Assembly (NCBI GenBank): GCA_026168455.1
Contig: CM047428.1
Span: forward strand, 88,244,594-88,308,593
Length of the DNA: 64,000 nucleotides
Source of the DNA: Theocolax elegans
Taxonomy: Eukaryota; Arthropoda; Insecta; Hymenoptera; Cerocephalidae
Reading direction: 5' to 3'
The first letter of the stretch is position 1. The number at the start of each line of letters is the position of its first letter. Shown here piece by piece: positions 1 through 14,150 of the stretch. The notes beneath the pieces are model-generated. The model saw only the letters and a program-made list of their open reading frames with translations. It had not been told where the DNA came from and did not search any database. A program made the translations under genes and the position numbers.

Positions 1-20
1 AATGTACTAAAGTTAGTACA

Positions 21-143
21 TATCGTCGCCTTAGTGCAATAAGATTCGAATTAAAATATTTTTTCGAAAAGGTTCCAATTGACTTATTCATTCCGTTACT
101 CTAAAAATTTAGATTGGAACGTTATTGCACTAGGGCGACGATA
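21..143. mobile_element. Short TIR MITE, 123 bp
   Basis: The ends are inverted copies of about 22 bp (TATCGTCGCCTTAGTGCAAT at 21-40 against its reverse complement, one mismatch, at about 122-143). The interior has no coding capacity. The right end runs straight into an (AT)n tract, so a TA target duplication cannot be told from the microsatellite. Size, TIR and AT flank fit a Tc1/mariner-derived MITE, but the superfamily is inference. Confidence 0.7.
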
Positions 144-2256
144 TATATATATATATATATAATTGATATTTAACGTAACAAGAGACCCTAATAGGGGTAG
201 AATATTGTACCTGCACATATATAACAAAATAATGTTGCGCATTAGACATACAAGTCGCTTTCCAATTTGGAATAAAGCATTGTTGATTCCAAAATGTGTG
301 TAGTGAGGGGTTTGGATGAATTATAATTAAAATAATGAAAAAGGAGTGTGTGGTAAATAAGGTATAAGTAAAAGGCAGAGAGGTTAAGACATTTGTACAA
401 AGAGATATTAGTGAAGGTGTTGTTAATCGAGGAAAGAGGAAAATAAAGACGCACCAAAGTCACTTTGAAATTCGAGTTGTTGATTAACAATCTGCCAGGT
501 GAACATACATACATATCCGTTCCGTACTCGCATCTCGCATCTCGCATCTCGCATCCGCATAAACACACAAATGCGCGCGTGTACTCGAACAACATTGTTT
601 CTATTTACATATATACGTAACATACACTTGCCTTGGAAACTCTTCTTCGCCCACTGCTTAATAACCCGTGTGTACACGCGCACACACGCACACACGCACA
701 CTCGCCTTCGTGTACCTTCTTTTATTCTTTTCTTCTTTTCTTCTTTTCTTCTTTTCTTCTTTTCTTATTTCTCTTGGTGCGCTTCATCTTCTTACCGATT
801 GCTCACGTACGAGCAATTATGCCTGCGGATACAAATCGTTCCCGAGACTATTTACGCGTAAACATTTCCAGTTTAATTCTTACGATTCATCTGATATCTT
901 TAACGTCACGCGGTTTAGTATTCTCCAGATCTCTCTACCTATATATGTATAATACACTTACTGCACTCTCCTCTATTTTCGTTATTGGGGACGTTTTCTT
1001 TTTCGATTATTTTACACCGATGCTTTTCCAAATTATTTCATTTAAAGTTAGGTATACCGTATCACTATTGAAAGTCAAGTGGTCTGATACTTGCGAGTTT
1101 TTCTTCTCGGGGATCTTTAACCACAACGTTTACCAGAACCTTTACAAATACTTTTTACAAAATATTACTCTCCCCACGTAAAGAAAATTGAGCATTTTGT
1201 AGTTAGTTGACATGTCTTTTTATTTACTATCACTTTTAGTCAAATGCTCAGTTTTTAGGTAGTTTTAAAACATAACTATATTTCGTCAATCCTTCCAAGT
1301 TCGAATTCTATAATAAAGGAATACATTACGAAAATACTGACATATTATGTTCGTCGATAATATCTAATAATATACGGTTCATAAAGCTAATTTTTAAAAT
1401 TGGAGGAGAAACTTTTCCCTTGATCCTAAAAGATGGTCAACGAATCGTTAGTTTATGCCTAAATATCGTTTCACCTAACCTCGCACTTGGGTACAAATAT
1501 TTGCTTGAATTAAAATTATGTGAAACTTAAAATTTCACTTAAATACTAAATCCATAGATTACTGAGGTATAGTATACTTGAACAACATAACTGATTTACA
1601 CGAAGAAAAAGGTTCCGGTAAAGCTAAAATGTTATTGAATGGTCGAGCAGTAGAGTTGACCAATCATTCAAGTAACTCTATATGTCTTTTAACTTTTCTG
1701 TATAACATAGTATTTTTTATAATAATTCTCAATTTCGTAATATCTCAATTACTGAATAACGTAGTGATATATTTACTACAAACTTTTTTTCATAATTTGC
1801 AGTATAACCACTTAAGTAATAGAGTTATAGAGACTTTTCCAAGTACTCAATCGAGTAAATAAAAACATTGCGAAAATCGAATTCAATTAAATTAATTTAC
1901 ACGTGTATATATATATATGTATATGTATATGTATATGTAAGTAAATGTTATTCAAAAGGCATAAATATTATTCAAAGTAAATATCGAAATTGATTAAACA
2001 CACGAAATTATTCGGGATATTATTTTAATTTATTTTGATATACAAATATATATAAATACAGTTATAATATGAATACCTCTTCTCGATTCTGCACTTTTTT
2101 GTAATATAATATTTATTATTCAATGACACTTGCATATACTTGAACAAATGTCAACAATGTAACGGGGTGCCATAGTCAATATTTATCCTCCCTACCTTAT
2201 CAGCAATCGCGATTATCAGTAATAAATTTGTAAATAAAAGAGTATGTGACAAAATA
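144..2256. other. Gene-free, AT-rich stretch
   Basis: No coding exon is supported. It holds a (CA)n-like and a TTCTTTTC pyrimidine tract (about 675-770), an ATGT/TATA repeat (1900-1940) and a 62-bp hairpin (1189-1250, TGAGCATTTTG against CAAATGCTCA). The open frames at 242-1181 follow simple-sequence composition on both strands and show no family signature. Confidence 0.6.
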
Positions 2257-2485
2257 AGAGAAGAGCTGCGCCTTCGTTTGTCAATAATCTAATTATGTGC
2301 TGAATTTGAAATTGAAATATTATTGCGTTTTTGAGAAAAGTCTTACCAAAAAAGTGAACCTAACCTCAACGAGGTGAAAATATTTGATATTTTTGGTAAG
2401 AATTTTCTCGAAAACGCAATAATATTTTAATCTAAAAATCAGCACACAGTTAGATTGTCAATAAACGAAGGCGCAGCTCTTCTCT
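2257..2485. mobile_element. Hairpin MITE, 229 bp
   Basis: The whole element folds on itself. Its left end AGAGAAGAGCTGCGCCTTCG is the reverse complement of its right end, and the match continues inward through AATATTATTGCG and GTCTTACCAAAAA to a spacer of about 40 bp. Arm identity looks near 90 percent. It has no open frame. It is a non-autonomous foldback element of unassigned superfamily. Confidence 0.82.
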
Positions 2486-5400
2486 TTTTTTTTCACAGAC
2501 TGTTCTACTTTTTTATTAAGTAATCATCAAAAATTTAGTATGGAACCCCCTTAACTTCCCCGTATATTTCGACAAATATCACTACACTAAGAAAAATCAT
2601 TTTTTTCATTATACTCAAATTTTTATTCCGATGTAAAGCATATTTCTTTTTGAAATTAGTATCGTAACGCAAATTGGCACGCAATATTTCATAATCTATA
2701 AAAAGAATTAATGATCTTTCTACCAACTTTGTTTTTTCACAATACCAGACATATACGTTTTAACAATAACAGTTGAAACCGACCAAGAAAAAAAAATACA
2801 TATACCTAAGATTTACCATTGTAACCCGGAGCGAGCATAAAAACACAGTATACATATATAAACTAAAAAATGCACGCACGCACGCACGCACGCACGCATA
2901 AATTAATACATAGACGCACGAAGCTCGGTCCGAGCTGAGAAATGCAACTATATTACCTGACTAGAGGAGGTGGGGATGCGTGATCCGACCATATAGCCCT
3001 GACCTTTGAACCTTCCCTTCAGGCGCCTTCAATCCCTACATGTACGTACCCGTACACATACACACCTACAGCCATACACTGCCCGCACCGTGTAATTAGG
3101 TGGACGGTACGGCGAGGGGCGAGGGAGGCGAGGGGGGGAGGGAGAAGAACGCCTCCCTCGAGCGGCAACTGCTGTGCACAACAACCTCCCTGCACATATA
3201 CGTGCCTCTCTCTCTCTCTCTCTCTCCCTCTCTCCGTGTGCGCGCGCGTACGCCCCCGAGATTTCTTTTTGCGTTCGAAATTTTGTATTCTTTTTGCATC
3301 CGTCTCGTTCCCACACGCGCGCCGAACGCCCGGTTCCGTGAAAATACGCCGGTTTCGTGGAATCCACTTGCCATACTTGATACTATACGTATATTACGCT
3401 CGGTTAACCGTGCAATTGTGCAATCTCGATGATGTTTATTAAGTGGAGGGGATGATGATAATGATGATCAATCGATTTAATTTGATGATCTATCGCGTCG
3501 AGAACGGAGGTTACATCTCTTTTTTCTGTACGATCCAGTTGACGATCTCGATAACAACTTTTCTTTTTGGGTTCTTTTGTTTTTAAAACATAATCGGGTT
3601 TTAACTCTTGTATAATGAGGCACGGGCGGCACGGGTGTGCCTTGGTGATACTATTCTTTAACGTAAAACGTAACGTAGATTGATACTCTAATATATATAT
3701 ATATCCGAGAATCTGAGTTTTAGTTAAATGAGTGTGGCGGAAGATAAGTAAGTGGATCCGATCACAATTTTGAAAATAATGCACTAAATATTTGTGCGCC
3801 TTGAAAATATCTTTTAAACTGCGGATAACAATTCCTAGGGAGTGATAATAATTTCCCCAAAAGTTATATCTAGTTGTGTATCCGTATATTTGGTTAAAAT
3901 AATCACAAAAGGAAAACAACGAAAAAATCTTATTAATTTGTCGTCACCTGTGATTGATTAATATAATTAATTACTTCTTTAGCCTGAAGAACCTGGCGAA
4001 TTTCGCCAACGAAAGGTAATGAAGGGTAAAAGTATTATCATCAATGGACAACTCATAATTTTTTGAGGTTAACAGGTAAGGTTCCTGTTTCTCATCATTC
4101 AATATCTTGATATTGCATAAGCTTTCGATACATTTAATTACCTGTATTATTTATTTAAAATGTATCTTCCGTTTATTGACAAGTTGTTATCTCTTAATCA
4201 ACTATTAAATATATATAATATAAATAATATACCAGATTTTTTCCGAAATGTGGCATCCCCTTGTACTACCACTAATGAAAATTGAAACGGTTTTTAGGTA
4301 CCGTACAAACAAGCGATTTGTTTGCAAATCGAAAAAGGGCTGTACTTAGTCATAACCTACGGAAAACAATTTCTAGCCTCGAACGATTAAAAGTATCATT
4401 AGAATTTCTTGGAGGAACGATACCCCACACAATTTTATCCCCCCCCCCCCCCCGTTATGCGATTTAGTTTTCTTAAATGCACCAGTAAATCGTAATTCTC
4501 AAACCGAACGAAGATTTACGCTCGGTTTCAAAGCGTAAGATTATAATTATAGATAATCATTGAATTGCAATGTAGTATATAACCGATCGCCCGTATATGC
4601 CAAGTCTTTATTTTCGTCTCTACATTTCTCACATTTCTCATATCTCGAGCGAACGAATTTTTACGCTATCGATCCGAATCCAGATGCAAAATTATATTAC
4701 ATTATTATTTTAATTTCCAACCGTAATAAGATATAACTATATACACCCCCTTACGATCTTATTCTCTTACATGTATAAATCAGATAAATATAGGTATATC
4801 AAAATATTTTTTTCCACATATATTTTTAAATAGATCATGAGACCGTTTGCCGGAAAAACTTTAACAACATAACCTCACTGTAATAACTTGATTAAAGAAA
4901 GATAAATAATAAAGCAACTCATCCTTGTACAACAATCTTAAATATATATATATATACGTACGTATATCATAGGGATGCATCGCGTCGCGATATAATAAAA
5001 ACTAAGTAAATTGGATCTCAACTCCGTGCGTATATAATTCATGGTTGACCCGATCTAAGCAAAAGTCGCGAAAAACTGACTTTTTTTTCCTCTTCGCGGA
5101 CGACGTGCAGTAGAAAAAAAGTGTGTTTCTTTCATCTCGACGTCGTTAAACTGGGACAGTGTAGGAGCATCCCCATTTCTTTTCCTTTTTTTGCCTCGTG
5201 TGTCTTCACTCAACGGGTGTTTTCAAAGGCGATCTCGAGAGTCGCGTGTAACGTTGGTAAAAATGTTGTTAAACGGGCTTGCTTCCTAGGTTCGTTAATG
5301 TGGCTATAATTGTCAAACGCTTGGGCTTTTAATTATCTCGCTTTGCCAAGAGTGGCTTTACCTTGTTTCCAATGTAAATAAATATTCCGTTATATCTTTC

Positions 5401-8400
5401 TTTTCAAATATGTAAATTAATTTTACGGTTTTTCGATTATTCCGTAAGTGAATATGATGATACTTATAATATCCATGCTTCGTTGTGCAAAATAAAATGT
5501 GGATAATTATATTTGTCAATTTATCGCAATGCTGCATATAACGTAAAAAATGGTTTTTAAATGTCGTTTTTCTTTTATTTATATTTGAAAACTTATCTGA
5601 CCTATCTCAACCTCAAGAAATTGAAAATTAATCATTTTAATTTCCACATTGTGAAAAGTGGATTGACCGTTTTATATTCATGGAGAATCCCTAACAACGT
5701 GACGAGACGTAATTACGATTTCGTAGTGGTTTTCACACATCTTGCATTGTTAAATTTTTCTATCAAAAATTCTGAATATGCCAAAGATTTTTTTCTTTGA
5801 AACTTTTCTGTTTTGCATGGTGTCTCTCGATAACAATAGAAATTTTACTTCTAAATTTATAATTATTTAACACATAAAACGAATTAGCGTACTAAAATAT
5901 GTGCAAATGTAATATAATCCAATATTACATCTGATTTGTGTTTGTAACTTTTATTATACAACGTTACTAATGTTAAACGTAACTTTTTTAACACCAAATG
6001 AAATGATCTGCAATTTTTGTGGAGTTTTACCAACACATTATAAAATATGTTTGTGCTGCAAAAAATTATTAACACATCTTTATTTATGTAATGTAACGTC
6101 TAAGCAGTAATGCTGAAATTTTTATACTTATTTTTGTTCTTAAAACAAAATATTTGGCGCCCGCAAAAGTTTGTTAAATAATAATGTGATAGGTTATATT
6201 TCGATGTTTTGTGTAAAAGTTACTGCAGGTTAAAGTATTTAATTCAGTATTATATATATATATATAAATGTTGATTTGATTAATCAGGATTTAGATACAC
6301 TGAACGGACGTGTAGTTGGATTTCGAGGTTATATCGATATTTTTTGACTGCCAAGTGTCCATAATCACAGTGAAAATTACGCTAGGTCCACCATATTTAA
6401 TTTGGAAAAAGTAACGGGTGTTTCGTAATTCGTACACACATGGTGAGTAAACGTCGCATATAATACAAAGTTATCTCATCATTTAGCCATTAATTATATT
6501 AATAATCACAGATATCCCATATAAATTGTTGTGTACGAGTAGGTGTATGCACGCGCGCGCATATAACCTCTCGACGCAAACCGTCCAAGATATATAAATT
6601 ATAATTAAATTTAGCTCAATACATCGATCCGCAAAGTCTAAAGAAGTTAACTACACTCTGACAATCACGAATCTCTCTCAACTTGTAACTTATATATACG
6701 AAATAATGAAATAAGATTCCAAGTTGCTTGAAAACAGCGTGTATGTATATATAATAAAGATAGCCTTTCACGTATAATATGTGTATACATTCGAGATTAA
6801 TTCTGTCTAAGATTAAAATCCCACTTGGAATGTCGTGGATTAAAATCAGAGACTCACACGTTCAACCGTACACGTTATAATCATTCCTCGAGTGAAATTA
6901 GAGTGAAATACTAGAATGTATTATATACAAGTGCAAGCATCACCGAAAAAAAAAAACAAATCCGCGCGAGACGTCTCGTAATTGGAAATTTCGATAACGT
7001 CGTAAGCGAGAAAGAAAAAACGAAAATGAAGCGACGCCGTGCCGTTAAAGAAGATTGAACGAAATCGCCGAAAAATTGTGATCGTTGTAATTTCCTTGTA
7101 TATACGTCGGTTTAATTGCACTCGCGCACTCGCGCACTCGAGCACTCGATTCTGATGCTTTTTTTTCAACGGTTTTTCTATTTGTTATTAATCTGGTTTT
7201 CGCTCAGCACGTATATATATATACTTAATATGTGCACGCGGAAGTTTTCGTATATATGTATAATAAGATTTTCATGTATCACTATTATTACTTAGACGTT
7301 TGGAATTAACAAAAAATAAGATTTTTAACAAGATTATACGCGTTAATTGCACATCTTGCACATCTCTATATGTACATACATTATTCGAACGTATAGATGT
7401 ATAGATGTATAGGGGTGCCAACAGCTTGGTGCGAGTCAAGTTAATCGGTATGAAAGGGAAAAGAAAAGGAGTCATCGAAGGAGGAAGAGAAAAGACGGGG
7501 AAAATGCAAAAGGTGGAGAGTGTAAAAAAAAAAAAAATAACATGCCACGTATAGGGATTTAGGGAAATAAAATCAGAGCGGCTATTGTATTGTAATAGAG
7601 TTTAAGCACGGGGTGGGTAATGGGTAATGGACCGTGCGCATATACGAGTATACTTGGAATAAACAACCTGTCCCGATCGACTATCGATCCGTTCGGACTC
7701 CTATACCTATATATACCTTACATCTTTAATCCCTTTTTCTTATTCCATCTCGAATCGTCTTCGTCTCTTTTTTCTTCAAAACGGACAATATGTAGAACAA
7801 ACGTTCGTATCGTTTTGTATAATTATTGTATGTCTACAGTTCTTTAGATTCTCGAGATCTCGAGGTTCCTAGCTCCTAGAAACCTGGACATATTTCTGCA
7901 AATATACCCATTTTATAGCTCGTATTCCAATTATCCTTTCATTATTTTCAAGCGAATCGATCGGATCATTTATATATTCAAATAATTATTTCAATATGGG
8001 TATCTTAAGCGAATATTTATCACTCGAGTAGAAGTAGACAGCTCTTTTCGCATTCCAGTGTATCTACATCTATTACAAATAATTCGGTATTTTACAATTT
8101 TCTAATAATACGTACGTATCACACTTTTCAGTTTGGATAATAAATTGGTTGTTTTAGCATTAACGAAAAACGTAAAAAAGAAAATCGAATATCAATTGCT
8201 TTCAAAATAAAAACTTGTTGTATAACACAATTTGTAAAACAATAAATCTCATAAGCGCAACAGCTATGCTCGAATCTTAATACTAATTATGATACTTCAA
8301 ATTTTCCAGTAGGTTAACCGAAATATTTCGTTATATTACATCATTGCATAGAGGCAAGGTCTTATTTGAAATAAATAAATAATAGTTAATCAATTAATCT

Positions 8401-10550
8401 TTTTAATAAAATATTAACGACATAAAGTTAAATGCGCGCGTCTCTAGATAGATATATATGTATCGATAGGTAAACGAACAAAAAAAAATGGGAAAAATCT
8501 AGTAAATCTTGTCCGTTTCAACATTAGTGGGTGTAAGTTTGCGCGCGATCTCTCCCGTAGTCCTGTGTGGAGCGTAACAAGTGTAAATCAATCTTAGAAC
8601 CGCGCGTTTTATCGTGAAACATCATAAATTTCCATCTCGAACCAAGAATTTAAACTATTAACTAACATTTGAACATTCGTAATTTTGAACGAGCAAATAC
8701 AACCGCACCAAGTTTGCGCGTTGTAAAATCTGAAAAACATTAGATTGAGATTACAAAAGGTATAGAAGTTAAGAAAAAGCAAAAGCGAGAGTCAGTCGAT
8801 ATACGAAAGGAAATGTGGCTATGCCAATCCTAGAAATAGAATCTGTTGGAGTAGTCCAAGTTTCACCAAAAGGAATTTAACGTAATTTTGAGAGGATGGA
8901 GAGTATATACTCGAAATTCCGCATTTTAATGACATCTGCGTTTGGTCTTCCAACAATTTAGTAAGTGAACGTTCGTTTACGGGAAGTGCTGCGGGTATCC
9001 TTAAAACGGACATTATACGTACGACTGTACGATCAATGATTAGTCATGTAGTTCATTCAGTTCGAGATATTTAACTTTAAATTACTTAAAAAATTACACA
9101 AAAAAAAGTTATTCCGCACTATCGGTTAATTCTTTAATTTCCGTAATTTCATTTATGATCATTTAAGAATCATTCCATTGACTGAGAGATAGTCAAATAA
9201 ATGTTATTTGATATATACCTATATATAATACTCCGTTAACGGGTGCTGTAGATATATTCAACTGTTTTTATCTTTATGACTCTCCCTACCTGATCGACAT
9301 TATATAAAATATAAACATCGCCGAAATATCGAGATAAAAACAAGATCGACGTAATTAAGAGTTTGTTAAAATTGTAATTTAAATTAAATAGTGCATATCC
9401 AAGTACATATAAGAGCTAGAATATAGTATCTGCAGGTGATCGGTGCATCGTCTACTGGAGCGAAGGTACATTTACTTTGAATAAAAATTAAAAAAAGATA
9501 GTCACTCGTAAGGAAACAGAGTATATCCATTATATATACGCAAGATCTTACAGAGTTATGCGTTATCGCATACGTCATAGCCAATGAGACAGAGTAATTA
9601 AAAAGATTAGATATAGATTCGGCGATGCACTATAAATTCGACTAAAAAGTAGTTGAATTTATATATCCGTTCAACTATAATGACATCGGGAAATAAAATT
9701 GCAGACTGAAATAAAGGGACCCTATACAAGCTATATCTTGTTTTATACAACAGTCGATCCGAAAAGGATTTTTTAACTTTTATATGCGAAGATAAGCCAA
9801 GTTTAAATCTACGTCGGTCCGTGCATTAATGCACGTATTATGACGAATTTAATGCGAGAATATTTGGGTGTATATATATATATACCTGGACGAGTGTGTG
9901 TCCAGCGTGCGCGTATGTATATGACGATGAAGAATTTGCGTTGATGCTAAACTCTTTTAATTACACGAATTTAAATGCTAAAATAATGGGTGAAAATTGT
10001 TTGTGCCTTTTACATTTACATTTCATTTCATTCGGCATTTATTTCGGATTATATATGTGTGTATATGTGTGTATATGTGTGTACACATATACATTGGGGG
10101 CGTGAGTGCGCGCGTGTGTATATTATATGTGGACGCTGCATTACATCGGCGGCCACACCAATTTTTAATTTATGTCGGATATTTTATGAATACATATCTA
10201 TATGTATGGTACGTTAAAATGCACGTAAAATTTTGTTTAAATATATTACTCTCGTGATAAGAAATGTTTCGTTTTTCTGATGCAAATACCGTGCATATGC
10301 ATCTAACTATATAATATAAAAGTTGGTACAATCATTAGAGAAAATATTGTCAAAAGATTTGCGATGAATTGAAACAAAACTGAACAATACCTCCCAATAG
10401 GAGATAATTAATATTTTACGTGAGCGGATATCTTTTTCGCTGATTCTATGATGAGAGACGACGATAGTGATCTATGCTAGGACGAATGTCACATTAATCC
10501 TTATATAAAAAAGTGATTGCCGGATGTTGTGAAGCCAAGTGAAACGGCTA
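2486..10550. other. Gene-free stretch with microsatellites and one CpG-rich patch
   Basis: No exon of a recognisable family is seen. Notable contents are an (ACGC)n run at about 2871-2898, a CpG-rich patch at about 2950-3400 with a (CT)n tract (3209-3235), a 14-C homopolymer near 4440-4453, several (TA)n tracts, and a purine-rich block at 7440-7540. The DR1-like sequence TGACCTTTGAACC at 3000-3012 resembles an HNF4/nuclear-receptor site, but one match of this length is weak evidence. The 171-codon minus-strand frame at 3404-3919 has no recognisable domain. Confidence 0.5.
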
Positions 10551-10620
10551 TGTGATTGGTTTACGTTTTGCGCATGCGTTTAAAACATTCTAGGTTAGAT
10601 TTGGCAGCGCGGGAAAAAGG
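10551..10620 (+). promoter_or_regulatory. Orphan promoter-like motif cluster
   Basis: Within 70 bp there is an inverted CCAAT box (GTGATTGG), a perfect NRF-1-type palindrome (TGCGCATGCG at about 10,569-10,578) and an E2F-like GCGCGGGAAAAA. A splice-donor-like AAAG/GTAATG follows. This arrangement is typical of TATA-less housekeeping promoters with a short first exon. No downstream coding exon was identified, so it may serve a gene outside the window, be a relic, or be coincidence. Confidence 0.3.
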
Positions 10621-12025
10621 TAATGTTTGAATTTTTTTAACTAAATCGGATTATAATAAATCATGAATAAATATATTATTAAATATTGTTGTTTTAATAA
10701 GTAATATTCCAAATAATGACTGTTAAAAAACGAAAGAGCGCGCGGAGCGCGCATGGTCAATTCTAGTTTAACTAAAAACAGTGTATAATAATAATAATAA
10801 TAATAAAATTAATAATAATACCCAACTTCAGAGTTAACAGTACAAACAAACAAAATTTTATAATCCCTTATATCTCGACTGTACATACACGTATGTGTCT
10901 ATATAATTATCAATAAAATTGATCGACCGTTTTATTTCGAATAGGCGATTTCCTCTCATTAACACGGTTGCTAAATGGAAAAGCCTTCACTCCGAGAAAT
11001 TCAATAATCCAGCACATGGAGCACGTGTGTGTCTGTGTGTCCGCGCGCGCGCGCGCGCGCGTGTGTGTGCGTGTGTATGTGCAGAAAAATACACGGAAAG
11101 TTCCTCGATCGAGCCGACGATAAAGCGACAATCGAGTCTTTAAGTTTTTTGTTCGAGCTTCATAAACCTTTGCGATCCATCGAATTTTACGATCTTGTGT
11201 ACAATCCTATTACGAAAGTATATTGTGTACGATTACGTTGAATAGAAAAAAACTTAATGTTTATACGCGTATGCGCGGTATATATAAATACATAAGATTT
11301 TTCATAATGAACTAATTTAATCTACTTTCTTTATTTTTCTACAATTTTTAATTTATTAATTTAGATACTTTTATTTTGTAAAATTTAAAAAGAAAATTTC
11401 CAGGAGATGCGAAGAGTTGAGATAACTTGATATTCTCTTTTTTATCGGAAAATTGTATACTATACCAGTTACGCAGCTCAATGCGTTATTTATAAAGTTT
11501 CGATTCGTCTTACCTATATCGAGGTTATTAAAATTTCTATTTTTCGAAAGAGTAACACACGTATGTGAATATTATTTCAAAATTTACAACACCGTGTATT
11601 ATTGAATTTTACAAAGTAATAAAGAGAAAAATACTATTTTCAGTAAGAGACGCAATACACGCATACATTTCATATTATCTTATTATAAATTAACTTATAA
11701 TAAATTAGGCAGGATATAATAATTACGTAAAGATTACTTTTGTTAAATAATAAATAATTTGTTATGCAACGACTTTTGCAATATCTCTTAATTTTTTAAT
11801 TTATAAATGCATTCTTATTAATTTTAAACGAAACGCTTTTTGATCGTTTATTTGTAAAGTAAATTTTTTAATTAATTATGACACTCTATGATGCACTAAA
11901 CGTAAGGAAATATCAGAGAAACGACTTAATTTAAGAGACTAAACTGTATAAAATGTTATCAATCGACTTTAATGAAACAAAAATACTAAAGTTGTATAAA
12001 AATTTTGTTTAAAAAGTACCTAACT
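10621..12025. other. Gene-free stretch
   Basis: It contains a GCGCGCGGAGCGCGC palindrome (10,737-10,752), a TAA run (10,788-10,805) and a CG/TG microsatellite (11,041-11,080). The microsatellite creates short overlapping open frames on both strands. Nothing here has a coding signature. Confidence 0.55.
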
Positions 12026-12970
12026 ATCAAAAACACCTTCCAAGAAGGTGTCAAAACCCGCAAGTATTTTGTGTTGACACCTTTTTTATATGTAACTTAT
12101 ATTTAACATTATGTATATATATATATACAGTTTCTGCAATTGAAAGTACTGAAATCAAAGCGACATAATCGACAAGTATTTTGTATATATTACCGTAAAT
12201 TTGTGATTAATTAAACATTTACATATATTTCTTAAACTCCAGAAAAAGTTCTGCAATAGAAAGTACTGAAATCAAAGCGGAATCAACAAGTATTTATTTT
12301 TAAAAATACAAATATCTATTAAATTGAAAACAAACATTTTTTCAGAAAAGCATCCTACAAATTTACATTTCAATTCTAGTCCTGTCATGTCCTACAAGCA
12401 ATAAATAAATAATTTTTTAATAATTTTATTAATTTCTGCAAAACTGATAAAAAATAAATTTCTGACTTTTTTATTCTCTTTAAATACACAATGTCTATCC
12501 TTCCCGTGTCTTACAGCAATAGATAAATAATTTTATATAATAATAATAATAATATTCATTTGTGCAAAATTAATTTCTGCAAAACTAATAAAAAAGTAAT
12601 TTCTCTCTTTTTTATTCTCTTTAAATAAAATAATACTTGCACCACTCGTTGAATTGCTTTCTTTCTCTTGTATGTTAAGTCTAATTCTAACTGCATAACA
12701 CACTGCATATGCATGTTTCTATCAAGGGCTTATAAATATTTTAAGGTAAGATTAAGTATATATATGACTTAATGTTTCTCATGAGACCTGTATATATCGT
12801 ATCAGCGATTAATTTTTATTTGACTTCAGCAATTAAACAAAGCACCCGCACTTGACAACTATTTATGATTAGAAAAAGAATAGACACGTTCCAAATTAGA
12901 AATATTAGGTTTTAAACATTAGATTGCTTTATTTCAACTTTTTTTAAACTATCATCAGTATACAAGAGGA

Positions 12971-14150
12971 TAAGGTAAAAGTACCAATGACTGGACAAGT
13001 CCCAGATGCTGGACACGAATGGAAAATTACGTTTTGCAAAATTATGAGAGCAGACATATAAACGTATTTAATATATTTAAATACTTTGAATATTCGTTAG
13101 GTTAAACGAAAAAAAGTTTTATGTCGGTTTTGTTTTAATTTATATAAAATCAATATTTGACTAATGATGTTCACAATACTAAAATAACGGATTTTCTGAA
13201 CGATTTGCTAAGAAATTCGCGTGCACGCTTAAGGCGATTTGGGATATATTTATTAGTTATAACATCTAAAAAATGCATAAACATAATTTTTAATGTACTA
13301 TAATCAATATTAAACAATATGTTTTTGTTGCTTTATACTTTTTTTTATTAAAAATATAGTTTATATTATTTGTTACGTTCTATCGAGGTATGTCCTAGTA
13401 ACTGACCAGTGTAATAATTTCTCATGATCTCGACTTTTGTTCTAAATTATTATTTATTCATTAAAGAATTGAGTAAGTATTAACTATTTTACAGTTATAT
13501 TTATTTATACTATAATGTATGTATTGTATAAGAAAAATTAGTAAATTTAGAATAAGACAAAGTTAACCTACAAATTTTATAATTAAATACTGCATATTAA
13601 AATAACTGTTTCAGTTTATTCATTTAATATTAATATAAGTGTGTAAATATTAATCAGAAACATTCATACATTGTTAAATTTGTTAAAATTTTGTAATAAA
13701 CGTATTTAATATAAGTTTCTTATTTAACCTTTACTTTACTTTATATACTTTCCTTCGTAAAAAACTTTATACATTAATTAATAAATAATTATATTCTCTG
13801 CACAGATTTTACGTATTTATTAATTATTTATTATGGTGCAGTTGCTTTTTAAATTATCATTTACAGCATGGTAAAGTTACGTACAGTTATTGGGACGTAT
13901 GCATTCGGACAGAGGTACAATCACGTTTTGTTAGTCCAGATATTGGTTCAATGACATCAATTGTATATTTTCATTTATATTATGAAAATTAAACATGAAG
14001 ATTAGTGCGATTAATGCAACACACGCTATAAAGCAAATACTTTTTATTAGCACTAATAGTTTTTAATTTTGTGTATATTTTTCAACAAACTATACATTAA
14101 ACATAATGTCTAATATCCTTAGGTGTCCAGTAATTGGTACTTTTACCTTA
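12971..14150. mobile_element. Nested 1.18-kb TIR element, TAAGGTAAAAGTACC ends
   Basis: Left end TAAGGTAAAAGTACCAATGA (12,971) and right end ...GGTACTTTTACCTTA (to 14,150) are inverted copies. The outermost TA on both sides fits a TA target duplication, as in Tc1/mariner elements. The TIR continues into an ACTGGACA motif that recurs inside (near 13,000 as GCTGGACA, 13,400 as AACTGACCA and 14,125 as GTGTCCAGTAA). No transposase frame survives. It shares its first dozen bases with the element upstream of RpS3A at 41,263, so the two belong to one family. Confidence 0.7.

Noticed and set aside
3404..3919. Minus-strand open frame of 171 codons
   Set aside because: No recognisable domain, no clear promoter, and composition like the surrounding non-coding DNA. 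It may be chance.
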